DNA of 64,000 bases from Exiguobacterium marinum DSM 16307 (GTDB taxonomy: Bacteria > Bacillota > Bacilli > Exiguobacteriales > Exiguobacteriaceae): assembly GCF_000620845.1 (NCBI RefSeq), contig NZ_KK211189.1, positions 635,662-699,661 of the forward strand. Direction: 5' to 3'. The position numbers and the translations under genes were made by a program. Each line of letters begins with the position of its first letter. Position 1 is the stretch's first letter. Positions 1 to 9,195 of the stretch are shown here, one piece after another. A model generated the notes under the pieces. That model saw nothing but the letters and a program-made list of their open reading frames with translations, was not told where the DNA came from and ran no database searches.

Positions 1-1
1 T

Positions 2-676
2 GTATCGTTCAACGTTCGCGCAGGAGAAATCATCGGATTCTCAGGGTTGATGGGAGCGGGACGGACCGAGGTGATGCGTGCCCTGTTCGGGGCGGACACT
101 CATAAAGGAGGAGTCATTAAACTGAACGGGAAACCGATTCGCATCAAGACTCCGGCAGACGCCATCAAGCACGGCATCGCATTTTTGACAGAGGACCGAA
201 AAGGAGAGGGGTTGCTACTCGACTTCTCGCTCCGAGAAAATCTGTCACTCCCGACACTCGACAAGCGGACGAAAGGGTCCGTCATCTCGAAACATCAAGA
301 AGCGACGTTCGCGGAGACGTACTTGCAAAAACTGCGGGTCAAGCACCATTCGATGGAACAAAAAGTGAAATCGCTGTCCGGTGGGAACCAACAGAAGATT
401 GTGCTCGGTAAATGGTTAGGTGTCGAGCCGGACGTCTTGATTTTGGATGAACCAACCCGTGGCGTCGATGTCGGCGCCAAGAAAGAAATTTATAACATCA
501 TGAGCGATCTCGCAGAATCAGGTGTTGCCATCATCATGGTCTCTTCTGATTTACCAGAAGTGCTCGGCATGAGCGACCGAATTGTCGTCATGCGAGAAGG
601 CGTCATCACTGGTACGCTCACGAAACAAGAGGCGACACAAGAAAAAGTTATGACATATGCGACAGGAGGGCAATGA
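2..676 (+). CDS. rbsA: Ribose-type sugar ABC transporter ATP-binding protein, C-terminal part
   Basis: This is the second nucleotide-binding domain of a duplicated sugar ABC ATPase of the RbsA/MglA/XylG family. The reading frame is open from the window edge, so the start lies upstream and only about 225 residues are visible. The ABC signature LSGGNQQK and the Walker B stretch [16 protein letters not shown] are typical of this family, whose Walker A motif in the second half is degenerate (here GLMGAGRTE). It energises import of a pentose through the RbsC channel. The stop lies 1 base before the rbsC start, so the two are translationally linked. Ribose as the substrate is inferred from gene order and the RbsB-like binding protein. 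Confidence 0.93.
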   Translation, partial: VSFNVRAGEIIGFSGLMGAGRTEVMRALFGADTHKGGVIKLNGKPIRIKTPADAIKHGIAFLTEDRKGEGLLLDFSLRENLSLPTLDKRTKGSVISKHQEATFAETYLQKLRVKHHSMEQKVKSLSGGNQQKIVLGKWLGVEPDVLILDEPTRGVDVGAKKEIYNIMSDLAESGVAIIMVSSDLPEVLGMSDRIVVMREGVITGTLTKQEATQEKVMTYATGGQ

Positions 677-677
677 C

Positions 678-1643
678 ATGGAATTGAAAGCAACGACCGC
701 ATTGAAGCGCCCGGGTCGACTCGGATGGGGACAAAAGTTAGGCCCATTGTTTGGTCTACTCGTCATCGTCGTCGTAGTGACCGCGCTCGAACCAGGATTT
801 TTATCATTAAATAACATCTTTAACGTACTTCGACAAGTTTCCATCAATGCCTTGATTGCCTTCGGGATGACGTTTGTCATCTTGACAGGAGGGATCGATT
901 TATCGGTCGGGTCGATTTTAGCTCTCTCGTCCGCATTGGTAGCGGGTATGATGGTGGATGGTCAACATGCCGTTATGGCCGTTGCGCTCGGTTTGATTGC
1001 AGGTGCTCTTCTCGGTGCCTTTAACGGTACGGTCATCACGTACGGGAAAGTGGCGCCGTTTATCGCGACATTAGCCACGATGACGATTTACCGTGGATTG
1101 ACGCTCGTCTATACGGACGGTCGACCAATCACGGGTCTCGGAGATTCCGGTTGGTTCGAGATGCTCGGGCGCGGCTATTTCTGGATTATTCCAGTGCCGG
1201 CATTGACGATGCTCCTCGCATTTGGTGTCCTTTATTTTATCTTGAAAAAAACGACATTCGGTCGTCATACGTATGCGATTGGTGGAAATGAAGAAGCAGC
1301 TAAATTGATGGGAATTGGCGTCAATAAAGTCAAAATCATGATTTACTCGCTATCCGGGATGCTTGCTGCACTCGCCGGTATCATTTTGACATCGCGCCTC
1401 AACTCCGCACAACCGACGGCTGGGACGTCGTATGAACTCGATGCCATCGCGGCGGTCGTTCTCGGGGGAACGAGTCTTGCGGGTGGGCGAGGCTGGATTG
1501 TCGGAACGTTGATTGGGGCACTCATCATTGGAACGTTAAACAACGGATTGAACCTTCTCGGCGTGTCATCTTTCTTCCAACTCGTCGTAAAAGGTGCAGT
1601 TATATTGTTTGCAGTATTACTTGATCGTCGACAAAACGCGTAA
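678..1643 (+). CDS. rbsC: Ribose-type sugar ABC transporter permease
   Basis: A polytopic membrane permease of the RbsC family, 321 residues, which forms the channel for ribose or a similar monosaccharide. Conserved family stretches include FVILTGGIDLSVGS near residues 75-90 and AVVLGGTSLAGGRG near 255-270. The start at 678 is chosen because AGGAGGG at 664-670 sits 7 bases upstream. A start at 657 is possible in the same frame but would overlap rbsA and lacks a ribosome binding site. It sits directly between rbsA and rbsB in one operon. Confidence 0.94.
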   Translation: MELKATTALKRPGRLGWGQKLGPLFGLLVIVVVVTALEPGFLSLNNIFNVLRQVSINALIAFGMTFVILTGGIDLSVGSILALSSALVAGMMVDGQHAVMAVALGLIAGALLGAFNGTVITYGKVAPFIATLATMTIYRGLTLVYTDGRPITGLGDSGWFEMLGRGYFWIIPVPALTMLLAFGVLYFILKKTTFGRHTYAIGGNEEAAKLMGIGVNKVKIMIYSLSGMLAALAGIILTSRLNSAQPTAGTSYELDAIAAVVLGGTSLAGGRGWIVGTLIGALIIGTLNNGLNLLGVSSFFQLVVKGAVILFAVLLDRRQNA

Positions 1644-1665
1644 CACGCGAAAGGGGAAACGGAAC

Positions 1666-2577
1666 ATGAAAAAATGGACAGCTTGGCTACTCGCACTGAC
1701 AATGGTACTAATGGCAGCTTGCTCGACTGAACAACCAGGATCAAACTCTGAGACGGAAACGAAAGATGGGGATTATGAAATCGGCTTATCCATCTCGACA
1801 TTGAACAACCCGTTCTTCGTCGCATTGAAAGAAGGGGCAGAAGAGCAGGCAAAAGAGATGGATGCGACTTTGACTGTAGCGGACGCACAAAATGATGCTG
1901 CGAAGCAAGTGAATGACGTTGAAGACATGATTCAAAAGGGAATGGACTTGATCCTCATCAACCCGACGGATTCAGAAGCGGTCGGTGCGGCAGTACAGGC
2001 AGCGAACGATGCAGGCATTCCCGTCATCACGGTAGACCGTAACGCTGAAACAGGTGACGTCGTCGCACACGTGGCATCAGATAACGTTGCAGGCGGTCAA
2101 TTGGCAGGTGACTACATGGTTGAACTCGTAGGTGAAGGTCAAAAAGTCGTCGAGCTCGAAGGGATTCCTGGGGCATCTGCGACACGTGACCGTGGTCAAG
2201 GGTTCAACGAAGCAATCGATGGGAAACTCGAGGTAGTCGCGAAACAATCTGCGAACTTTGATCGTGCGGAAGGATTGACGGTCATGGAGAATATTTTACA
2301 AGACAACAAAGATATCGTCGCTGTATTCGCACATAACGACGAGATGGCACTCGGTGCCGTACAAGCGCTTGATGCGGCTGGTATGAGTGATGTCAAAGTC
2401 ATCGGATTCGATGCGACAGACGATGCAGTCAATGCAGTCGAAGAGGGAACGATGGCAGCGACCGTCGCACAAAAACCGACTGAGATTGGAAAGTTGGGCG
2501 TAGAAGCTGCAATCAACCACTTGAGCGGAGAAACGGTGGAAGAGAACATCCCAGTAGAGCTCGAATTAATCAAATAA
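1666..2577 (+). CDS. rbsB: Ribose-binding lipoprotein of ABC transporter
   Basis: The periplasmic-type sugar-binding protein of the transporter, here a membrane-anchored lipoprotein of 303 residues. It starts with a basic and hydrophobic signal sequence ending in the lipobox LMAAC, so the mature protein begins at the cysteine near residue 19. Two lobes of the periplasmic-binding-protein fold follow, with the RbsB-like runs ISTLNNPFF, VNDVEDMIQKGMD and VIGFDATDDA. The ATG at 1666 is preceded by AAGGGG at 1651-1656. An upstream extension of the frame overlaps rbsC and has no ribosome binding site. It is the last gene of the operon before a strong terminator. Confidence 0.94.
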   Translation: MKKWTAWLLALTMVLMAACSTEQPGSNSETETKDGDYEIGLSISTLNNPFFVALKEGAEEQAKEMDATLTVADAQNDAAKQVNDVEDMIQKGMDLILINPTDSEAVGAAVQAANDAGIPVITVDRNAETGDVVAHVASDNVAGGQLAGDYMVELVGEGQKVVELEGIPGASATRDRGQGFNEAIDGKLEVVAKQSANFDRAEGLTVMENILQDNKDIVAVFAHNDEMALGAVQALDAAGMSDVKVIGFDATDDAVNAVEEGTMAATVAQKPTEIGKLGVEAAINHLSGETVEENIPVELELIK

Positions 2578-2583
2578 TGTGTT

Positions 2584-2631
2584 AAAACCTCATGGTGCCT
2601 CGATTTCGGGTAAGGCATCGTGAGGTTTTTT
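2584..2631 (+). terminator. Intrinsic terminator of the rbs operon
   Basis: An inverted repeat (AAAACCTCATGGTGCCT pairing with AGGCATCGTGAGGTTTT) is followed by a run of T, starting 7 bases after the rbsB stop. Confidence 0.9.
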
Positions 2632-2769
2632 GAGTTCACACATCACTCTTCATAAATTGGATATGAAATCCCTTTTTAAGGGTATATTTAGATGGGAATG
2701 AACCTCACTTATTCACAGGAAAGATGGGAATCGTCACAAGTGAAGTTGCTGTTTCAACGAAGCATCACG

Positions 2770-4107
2770 TCAATACTGTTTATCAAGCGGAGACGGCACA
2801 GGACGAGCATCGTCGAGTGTCCAATCGTTTGAATATTGAACCTCGATGAACACAACATCTTCATGAGCTTTAAGCGTGTGCGCCGCACCGCGTTGAATCG
2901 AGATGACGTCGGTCGGCTTCGCCTCAAATGATTGTCCGTCAATTGTCACGGTCGCCGTTCCTTGAAGCATCGTCCAAATCGTATCGGTCGCTTCGTGATA
3001 ATGATAGCTGAGCTCTTTCTCTGCTTGAACGAGCATCCGTCGTGTCACACTATGATGTCCGTCCGCGAGCTCCTCGTGATGAATGACTTCCGATTGTCCC
3101 CAACGTTTCCATTTGAACTTCGGATAGTCGTCAGAAGATGCGAGATAATCTTTCAACTGTGGGGTCGCCTCTTTTGTTGATACGAGAATACCATCCGCGT
3201 TGACGGCGACCACGAGGTCTTCGAGTCCAATTCCAATTAACGGAAGGTTCAATTCGTTGATTATATGCGTGTTTGTTGACTGAAACAAGTCGACTTGACC
3301 GTGCGTTGTCGCTGTCATCTCTTCAGTTAGCGTATTCCATGTCCCTAAGTCTTTCCAATCTCCATCGTAGCGATGAACGAATACGGATTTTGCATGTTCA
3401 ACGACAGCGTAGTCAAACGAAGTTTTTGCTAACTCATCATAGCGTGATGTGAGGTCTGAATAGAACGTCGGTAAGTTTCGTTCCGTCAGTTCATCGAGTA
3501 ACAGATGAAGTTTACAAGCGAAAATTCCGCAGTTCCAAAGCGCGCCTTGCTCAATTAGTTGCTCTGCTACATTCACGGACGGTTTTTCCTGGAATAAGCG
3601 GACCGAAGAAACTTGAGCTGTCTCATTTGGCACGATATATCCATACTTCGATGTTGGATGAAGAGGCGTGACACCAATCAAATGCAAAGCATCGTCACTG
3701 GCTTGTACAGCTTGCTCAACTTGAGGGAAATATTCAAAAAAGCGAAGGTCGACATAAGCATCGACCGGCATCACGAGTACCGTCTCATCCGGGTCGACAC
3801 GTTGTTCGTTCAAATAACTGGCACCGAGCATGATGGCGGGGAACGTATCGCGACGGCTCGGTTCGGTAATGATATTGGCATCGGTTCCGATTTGATAGAC
3901 AATGGCATCACGTTGGAGCGCATTTGTTAAAATAAAGGCATCCCGATCTAATTGCATATCACTTAACTGGGAAAAGACACGTTCAATCATGGATTGTTTA
4001 GAACCTTTTCCGTCATCGAGCAATCGAATGAACTGTTTCGAGTTGATATCGTTTGAAAGTGGCCATAGACGCTTTCCAGACCCACCTGATAACAGGAGTA
4101 GTTTCAC
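2770..4107 (-). CDS. manC: Mannose-1-phosphate guanylyltransferase with cupin (mannose-6-phosphate isomerase type II) domain
   Basis: This makes GDP-mannose from mannose-1-phosphate and GTP, and the C-terminal cupin may interconvert fructose-6-phosphate and mannose-6-phosphate. It has 445 residues. The nucleotidyltransferase signature GGSGKRLWPLSND lies at residues 7-19, FQEKP is mid-protein, and the cupin stretch SYHYHEATDTIW lies near residue 380. The start is a GTG at 4107 with AAAGGGTG upstream. An in-frame ATG at 4149 would lengthen the protein ahead of the conserved first beta strand. It diverges from the receiver-like gene at 4148 with only 40 bases between them. It probably supplies GDP-mannose to the glycosyltransferases of this cluster. 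Confidence 0.9.
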   Translation of the reverse strand: MKLLLLSGGSGKRLWPLSNDINSKQFIRLLDDGKGSKQSMIERVFSQLSDMQLDRDAFILTNALQRDAIVYQIGTDANIITEPSRRDTFPAIMLGASYLNEQRVDPDETVLVMPVDAYVDLRFFEYFPQVEQAVQASDDALHLIGVTPLHPTSKYGYIVPNETAQVSSVRLFQEKPSVNVAEQLIEQGALWNCGIFACKLHLLLDELTERNLPTFYSDLTSRYDELAKTSFDYAVVEHAKSVFVHRYDGDWKDLGTWNTLTEEMTATTHGQVDLFQSTNTHIINELNLPLIGIGLEDLVVAVNADGILVSTKEATPQLKDYLASSDDYPKFKWKRWGQSEVIHHEELADGHHSVTRRMLVQAEKELSYHYHEATDTIWTMLQGTATVTIDGQSFEAKPTDVISIQRGAAHTLKAHEDVVFIEVQYSNDWTLDDARPVPSPLDKQY

Positions 4108-4147
4108 TTTGTGACACCCTTTCTGAATGAAAATGGAGGTAGACAAC

Positions 4148-4750
4148 ATGGCAAATTACTTGCTCGTCGAACCGCATGAGCATACGCGCAAAACGTTGGC
4201 TCGTCTGTTGACGAAAGAAGGAGAGATCATTTTTGAAGCGACAGAAGCGACGGATGCGATTGCGATTCTAGAATCAAGTGATATCGACGTCGTCATCACG
4301 GAATTACGGCTTCCGCATACAGATGGAGTCGAACTGTTATCCTACGTGAAGAAAAACTTTCCGCTCATCCATCAAATCGTATTGACCGACTATACGCATA
4401 CCCATACGTTGATTGCGGCCGTCAATTACGGAAACATCAAGCGCATCATGACGAAGCCAATGAAAATCGATGAGTATGTGATCCGCGTCATAAAGGATGT
4501 CGGTCAACAAGCCATCAATATGAAAACGAACAAGTATCGAGTCGCAGATGTGCTGACAGAGTTTTTAGATGATCTTGGACATACGTATTGTCTGTTTTAT
4601 GAGAACGGTGATTTGGTCAGCTCGGAAAATCTCGTTGTACCGTTCGGGTCCGGGGAAACGGACGAATTGAAACGTTTCGTCATCCCGACCCAATACGGAG
4701 ATTTTATTTTGTATCAGCCACGGGATCGCTCTTCCCAAACTTATGGGTAA
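4148..4750 (+). CDS. Receiver-domain protein with Glu at the phosphorylation site (pseudo-receiver)
   Basis: A 200-residue protein whose first 115 or so residues form a CheY-like receiver. The conserved Thr80 (VLTD) and Lys103 (MTKPM) are present. The phospho-acceptor Asp is replaced by Glu52 (VITELRLP), and the acidic pair at the end of strand 1 reads Glu8-Pro9. This suggests a constitutively active-like or phosphorylation-independent receiver. The C-terminal 85 residues match no DNA-binding domain I recognise. The start at 4148 has GGAGGT at 4135-4140. An alternative start at 4127 has no binding site. Its 3' end overlaps the convergent glycosyltransferase gene by 47 bases. The location inside a glycan cluster suggests a regulatory role there, which is inference. 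Confidence 0.82.
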   Translation: MANYLLVEPHEHTRKTLARLLTKEGEIIFEATEATDAIAILESSDIDVVITELRLPHTDGVELLSYVKKNFPLIHQIVLTDYTHTHTLIAAVNYGNIKRIMTKPMKIDEYVIRVIKDVGQQAINMKTNKYRVADVLTEFLDDLGHTYCLFYENGDLVSSENLVVPFGSGETDELKRFVIPTQYGDFILYQPRDRSSQTYG

Positions 4751-5597
4751 CGAGTTGCGATACCCCGATTATCGTCAAGCGAAGGTACATGTAGGCGACT
4801 CCTAGTGTTAACACCGGGTGCCGTCTATATTTTTTGAGGTTTGATGGGTGGTATAGCACCGGTCTAAAGAAGTACCAACGCGCCAGCGCCTTTCGGAAAC
4901 CACCTTCCTCTGTCTCGAGCGTCTGTGGCATCACTTGGAAGTAATAGCGCTTCTTCTCGAGCAAGTTCTGAAGTGTCACTTTCTTCTCGTTATGTTTCAC
5001 TGAAGTGAACGTGGCGCGTCGGATGATACCGCCTTGTTGGATGTAACGAATCGTCGGTTGCGTCTCTTCAAAACTGATTTGAGCGGGGTTGATGCCACCC
5101 GATGCTTCGTACGCTTCCATTCGCCAAAAACGTGCAGCCTCGATGGAGCGGTCATCGATTCGTTCTTCAGGAATTTGGAATAGATTTCGTTCGAACACCT
5201 TTACTTTGGAGAAAAAGTTGGTGTACGTGCTATAGGCCTCTTCTGGAATGACAAGCGCGCCGACATCTTCGTGATGTTTCAGGTAAAGTGAACAACTCGT
5301 CAACAGTCCCTCGGTCAATACCATGTCCGAGTCAATGATGTACAGCATGTCCACATTGAGCTCTCGGAGACGGCCGATTGCTTCTTTACGGGCGACCCCG
5401 CGCTCACCGTGTGGAAGTGACAGGATGATGAATCGTTCATCATCTGCGGTCAGCTCTCGCATGACCTCGACCGTTCGATCCGTCGATCCGTCATCCGCAA
5501 TCACACAGACAAACTCGGCTGTTTGTTGTTGGATGGACTGAATCGTGTCTCGAATGATTGCCTCGTTAAAATACGTAGACATCGCGATTCCAATCAT
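4704..5597 (-). CDS. Family 2 glycosyltransferase
   Basis: A GT-A fold glycosyltransferase of 297 residues that transfers a sugar from a nucleotide-sugar donor in the cytoplasm. It opens with IGIAMSTYFNEA, followed by VIADDGSTD near residue 40 and the DxD-type motif IIDSDMV near residue 95. It ends in a hydrophobic stretch that may associate with the membrane. The ATG at 5597 overlaps the TGA of the upstream gene in an ATGA, so the two are translationally coupled. A longer frame reaching 5645 lies inside that gene and is rejected. The donor and acceptor sugars cannot be told from sequence. GDP-mannose is a possible donor given manC. Confidence 0.88.
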   Translation of the reverse strand: MIGIAMSTYFNEAIIRDTIQSIQQQTAEFVCVIADDGSTDRTVEVMRELTADDERFIILSLPHGERGVARKEAIGRLRELNVDMLYIIDSDMVLTEGLLTSCSLYLKHHEDVGALVIPEEAYSTYTNFFSKVKVFERNLFQIPEERIDDRSIEAARFWRMEAYEASGGINPAQISFEETQPTIRYIQQGGIIRRATFTSVKHNEKKVTLQNLLEKKRYYFQVMPQTLETEEGGFRKALARWYFFRPVLYHPSNLKKYRRHPVLTLGVAYMYLRLTIIGVSQLVTHKFGKSDPVADTK

Positions 5598-6733
5598 GAT
5601 GTTCTCCCTTCCTGAATCAAGATTCCAAGCTTTTGGTTCAACCATTGCTCAAATACTTCACCGGTGCGACTCCATTGCAGTGTCTTCGCAAACGTATGGG
5701 CGTCATGTCTAACGGTCTCATAGTGACCGGGATCGTTTAAACAGCGTCTCATTTCGAGCGCGAGCGCCTCTGCTGTTTGTGCCATCGTCATATAACCTAA
5801 CTTCCCATACTGAACGGCGTCCCGTAGACCTGGAGCATCGTACACGACGGTTGGTGTTCCGACAGCGGCGGCCTCGCTGACAGTCAGTCCCCAACCTTCA
5901 CGACGGGATGGGAATAAAAGAGCAGTTGCTCGGCTCATCCGCTCGAGTTTCTCTTCTTCACTCACAAAACCGAAATAGTGGACGTCAGATCGTATCTCTT
6001 CCGGCGTAATGGGATTGAGTTGTTCAGTAATGTACGCCTCGTTCTTTTTCCCGATGATCCACAGTTGTGCCGTCGGGAAGTCATGTTTGATGGAAGCGAA
6101 CGCCTTGACGGCATCATTGATTCCTTTATAGGCGGACATGCGTCCAACGTATAAAAAGGTAGGTCTTTTTTCTTTTGGATACCATGCGTCTTCTGGCCAT
6201 GGTGTGAAATTGAGACCTTCCGGCAAAATCGTGATGTGTGACTCGGGAATTCCGACTGCGACGAGATCGTCTGCCGTCGACTGACTGACGGTCAACACAT
6301 CGTTTTGACGATAGAGGCGCAAGCGGCTCGTTTCCGTCCACGCCCCGACCCATGACATGGGAGGTGATAGATTGATGCGCCAAATCTCTCGTGTCAATTG
6401 ATGGATGAAAAGAATGCGTTTGTGTTCGGGTACATAGAATGGCGTGAAGAAATGGTGTGTATTCATCTGATCGATAACGAGATCGATTTCCTCTTCGTGC
6501 GCTTTGTAGTAGCGTCGTGCCCCTACGATGCTCGAGGCGTCTGTACCCGTTCGAATATAACGGACGCCATCAATCCATTCCTCGTCCTTACGTCCTTCGA
6601 TATGAGGGGACAGATGAATGATGTTGTAACGAGGGGCCACGAAAGATAGCATTTCATGCGTGAATACTTCGGCCCCGCCTGCCTTAGGGTGTTTAATGTC
6701 TCGCCAAGATAAGCATAATATAGTGGGTTTCAT
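5594..6733 (-). CDS. Family 4 glycosyltransferase (GT-B)
   Basis: A retaining glycosyltransferase of 379 residues. The N-terminal domain contains HPKAGGAEVFTHEM (the sugar-acceptor loop) and the C-terminal domain contains FLYVGRMSAYKG and the nucleotide-sugar motif PSRREGWGLTVSEAAAVG, with the EX7E glutamates. The ATG at 6733 shares one base with the TGA of the flippase gene, and AAAGGAGG lies 7 bases upstream. It sits between the flippase and the family 2 transferase in a three-gene coupled operon (flippase, GT4, GT2). A mannosyl- or glucosyltransferase is likely from the family. Confidence 0.9.
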   Translation of the reverse strand: MKPTILCLSWRDIKHPKAGGAEVFTHEMLSFVAPRYNIIHLSPHIEGRKDEEWIDGVRYIRTGTDASSIVGARRYYKAHEEEIDLVIDQMNTHHFFTPFYVPEHKRILFIHQLTREIWRINLSPPMSWVGAWTETSRLRLYRQNDVLTVSQSTADDLVAVGIPESHITILPEGLNFTPWPEDAWYPKEKRPTFLYVGRMSAYKGINDAVKAFASIKHDFPTAQLWIIGKKNEAYITEQLNPITPEEIRSDVHYFGFVSEEEKLERMSRATALLFPSRREGWGLTVSEAAAVGTPTVVYDAPGLRDAVQYGKLGYMTMAQTAEALALEMRRCLNDPGHYETVRHDAHTFAKTLQWSRTGEVFEQWLNQKLGILIQEGRTS

Positions 6734-7917
6734 CACAATTCCTCCTTTAAGCGCCGACGTCGCTCAGAGTGAAAGCGGAAACGGAGGAGCAAAGATCCAC
6801 CGAGTAAGACGACCGCTTGAGCGAAGAGCCACATCTCCATCGATTGCCGGAATAGGAATAAGGCAACGAGAAACACGAAGAGTAGTGCCCAATACCATCG
6901 TAAGTAGTGATTGTTCCGTAAAATGAACTGTAACATCGCCTCGTACTGTACGATGATGATGCCGATATACGTGAAAATCATATAGCGTACATAATACCCG
7001 GCCTCGTCGTATCCTTGTCCGAAGAAGATAGGGACGACCGATGGGATGATCAAGAAATACAGCACCGTGATGATTCCAAGGGCTGCCAATAACAAGCGGA
7101 ACACCATGCGTTCAAATGATAGGAATGAATCGGTTTCAGCTGCTCGACTCAGACGAGGCAACAGCACTTGGAAAATGGATAGACAGACGAACAAGACGAG
7201 CTGACTAAATCGTAGGCCGACGGAATAGTCTCCGACTAATGACGGAAAGAACAAGGTGACGAGTAAACTATCGACAGAAAAGAAGAGCGTCATGACAATC
7301 TGTACATGGATGAGTTGGAACAAGCCGTGAAACTGTCTCTCACCAGCCGTTTCTGGGAAATGAGTCTGCCATATGCTGAGTGCATATGTAAGAATCATCC
7401 CAATCAAAATACCAATGAGCGCGAGTGTGATGTCGAGTCGCTCGAGAAACATCCACGTGACGCCCACTTTGACAATGGCTTCGACGTAGTACGAGAGGGT
7501 AAGGGAATAAAAACGTTCGTTCGCTTGTAAAACCCCACGTCGGAATGAAACGAGTATATGGAAAAATACTGTAACTGCAAGTAAAAAGAGGTTTATCCTA
7601 GATAAAGGAAGAATATATGGGATAAGTATAAAAAGTACACTGGATAATCCCATCGCGGTGAGTAGAATCATTCGCTCGATATACCGATAATCGGTCGCGA
7701 TTTGTTGTCCTAAGTTTCGGGTGACAATCCACTGAACGGCACTTCCGATAATGAGCAATAAACCAAGAAGGGCGAGGTAAGCATTTAAGAGGCCATAGTC
7801 TTGATTGGATAGGCCACGTGCTAAGAAGAAGTGATACGAATAGTTGATGATATTGAGCAATGCATCAAGAACAGGGAAGATCAGTAAAATCGAATAACGA
7901 CTCATGACAGCTTTCAT
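6733..7917 (-). CDS. Polysaccharide/oligosaccharide flippase (Wzx-like, MOP superfamily)
   Basis: A 394-residue integral membrane protein with about 12 hydrophobic segments. The early stretch NYSYHFFLARGLSNQDYGLLNAYLA is typical of the polysaccharide transporters that flip lipid-linked oligosaccharides. The ATG at 7917 is preceded by AGAGGTG. A TTG at 7935 is in frame but would use no ribosome binding site. It is the first gene of the three-gene minus-strand operon and starts only 47 bases from the divergent gene at 7965. The middle of the gene (about 7540-7650) is visibly more AT-rich than its surroundings. Confidence 0.86.
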   Translation of the reverse strand: MKAVMSRYSILLIFPVLDALLNIINYSYHFFLARGLSNQDYGLLNAYLALLGLLLIIGSAVQWIVTRNLGQQIATDYRYIERMILLTAMGLSSVLFILIPYILPLSRINLFLLAVTVFFHILVSFRRGVLQANERFYSLTLSYYVEAIVKVGVTWMFLERLDITLALIGILIGMILTYALSIWQTHFPETAGERQFHGLFQLIHVQIVMTLFFSVDSLLVTLFFPSLVGDYSVGLRFSQLVLFVCLSIFQVLLPRLSRAAETDSFLSFERMVFRLLLAALGIITVLYFLIIPSVVPIFFGQGYDEAGYYVRYMIFTYIGIIIVQYEAMLQFILRNNHYLRWYWALLFVFLVALFLFRQSMEMWLFAQAVVLLGGSLLLRFRFHSERRRRLKEEL

Positions 7918-7964
7918 ACGAATCACCTCTTTCAATTCGTCAATCTAAAAAGGAGGACCATGTG

Positions 7965-9122
7965 ATGGATAAAGGAAAAGTGGTCATCTTCACAGACCGG
8001 CAACGACAAATTCCGTATGCTTCTTGCATTCCGCACTATGAGCTCGTTCTTTCTGAAGCGAACCACACATCCGAACAGATGATTTCACCAAACATTCGTG
8101 CCATGAAAGATCAAATTAAAGTGTACGTGATTGATTACGTGGACTATGAGACGGGATTGAACGTGGCGGCTGCACTCCGCACGTATCATCCCCAATCATC
8201 GATTCTATGGGTTGATGACGTTATTCGACACCAAGGAAACTTCCCCTTTAAACAATTGTTAGGTAATGGGATATTTAGAATATTTTATTATAGAGAAGAA
8301 TATGCGGATGAACTATTAGCCGAAATCCAAAATATCATTCATCCAGAATACGCTGTGAAAAAAGGGACTGTAGCCTTTATATTACCAATTTTTAACGAAG
8401 AGAAACGGTTTTCACACATTCATGCTTTTTTGACATCTCTTACCAAGATGATTGAACGAAACTATTTACACAGTTCAATCTATTTTGTAGATGATGCCTC
8501 TTCCGATCAATCGAAGCATCTCTTACAGGAGTATCGAGACATCGTCATGAACGCGACGGATACGTTGTTCAAAATTGATTATTTAAAGATGTATGAGTTG
8601 AAACAGAATACGAAAAAAGCAGGTCTCTTCATCGAGGGGATGACGCATATCTCAAGCGAATACTATGTGTTCGTCGATGCAGACAATTCCTTTAAAGTTG
8701 ATGACATCGCTCAACTACTGAGCATCGCGGAAAATGATTACTATGATATCGTCATCGGTACGAAAGATTTGACGATTGAAGACCGGAGTCTCGTTCGGAA
8801 ATTCGTCAGTTTCGCGAAACGAACTGTCACAAAACCGTTCTTACCAGAAGGCGTCTCGGATTCACAGACAGGTCTCAAAATCATCAATCGTCGGGCAATC
8901 CCGCGGTTGCTCCCATATTTGAGTGCAACGAGCGGGTTCGCCATCGATTTGGAGATGATGTATGCCGCTAAAAAAGAGCGTCTGCGTGTCTATCAACAAC
9001 CGGTGACTTGTATCGAACGTGAAGGGTCTCACGTCGACCTCGTGAAAGATTCCATCGCATTCCTAAAGACGATGGTCCTTCTTCTACGACGACAGCGGGC
9101 CGTCAGTCGGGCAAGACGATAA
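7965..9122 (+). CDS. Family 2 glycosyltransferase with receiver-like N-terminal domain
   Basis: A 385-residue protein. Residues about 128-360 are a GT2 catalytic domain of the dolichyl-phosphate-glucose/polyprenyl-phosphate sugar synthase type: ILPIFNEEKR, YFVDDASSDQS, the DxD motif FVDADNS, and SDSQTGLKIINRR. Such enzymes charge a polyprenyl phosphate with a sugar. Residues 1-120 match no catalytic family I know. Their strand-helix spacing (VYVIDYVDYETGL, then SSILWVDD, then FRIFYYREEYADELL) resembles a degenerate receiver domain. The ATG at 7965 has AGGAGG at 7951-7956; GTG at 7962 is the alternative. The lipid-linked sugar product would be a natural donor for a GT-C enzyme such as the giant neighbour downstream. 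Confidence 0.83.
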   Translation: MDKGKVVIFTDRQRQIPYASCIPHYELVLSEANHTSEQMISPNIRAMKDQIKVYVIDYVDYETGLNVAAALRTYHPQSSILWVDDVIRHQGNFPFKQLLGNGIFRIFYYREEYADELLAEIQNIIHPEYAVKKGTVAFILPIFNEEKRFSHIHAFLTSLTKMIERNYLHSSIYFVDDASSDQSKHLLQEYRDIVMNATDTLFKIDYLKMYELKQNTKKAGLFIEGMTHISSEYYVFVDADNSFKVDDIAQLLSIAENDYYDIVIGTKDLTIEDRSLVRKFVSFAKRTVTKPFLPEGVSDSQTGLKIINRRAIPRLLPYLSATSGFAIDLEMMYAAKKERLRVYQQPVTCIEREGSHVDLVKDSIAFLKTMVLLLRRQRAVSRARR

Positions 9123-9137
9123 AATTGCATCACGCAC

Positions 9138-9169
9138 AAAGCCCACGTCTCTTATTGGACGTGGGCTTT
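9138..9169. terminator. Bidirectional intrinsic terminator
   Basis: A 12-bp perfect stem (AAAGCCCACGTC / GACGTGGGCTTT) lies between two convergent genes. Each side ends in a short T or A run, so it can stop transcription from both directions. Confidence 0.85.
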
Positions 9170-9195
9170 CGTATGGGCGCTCATTGAAATGTGGT

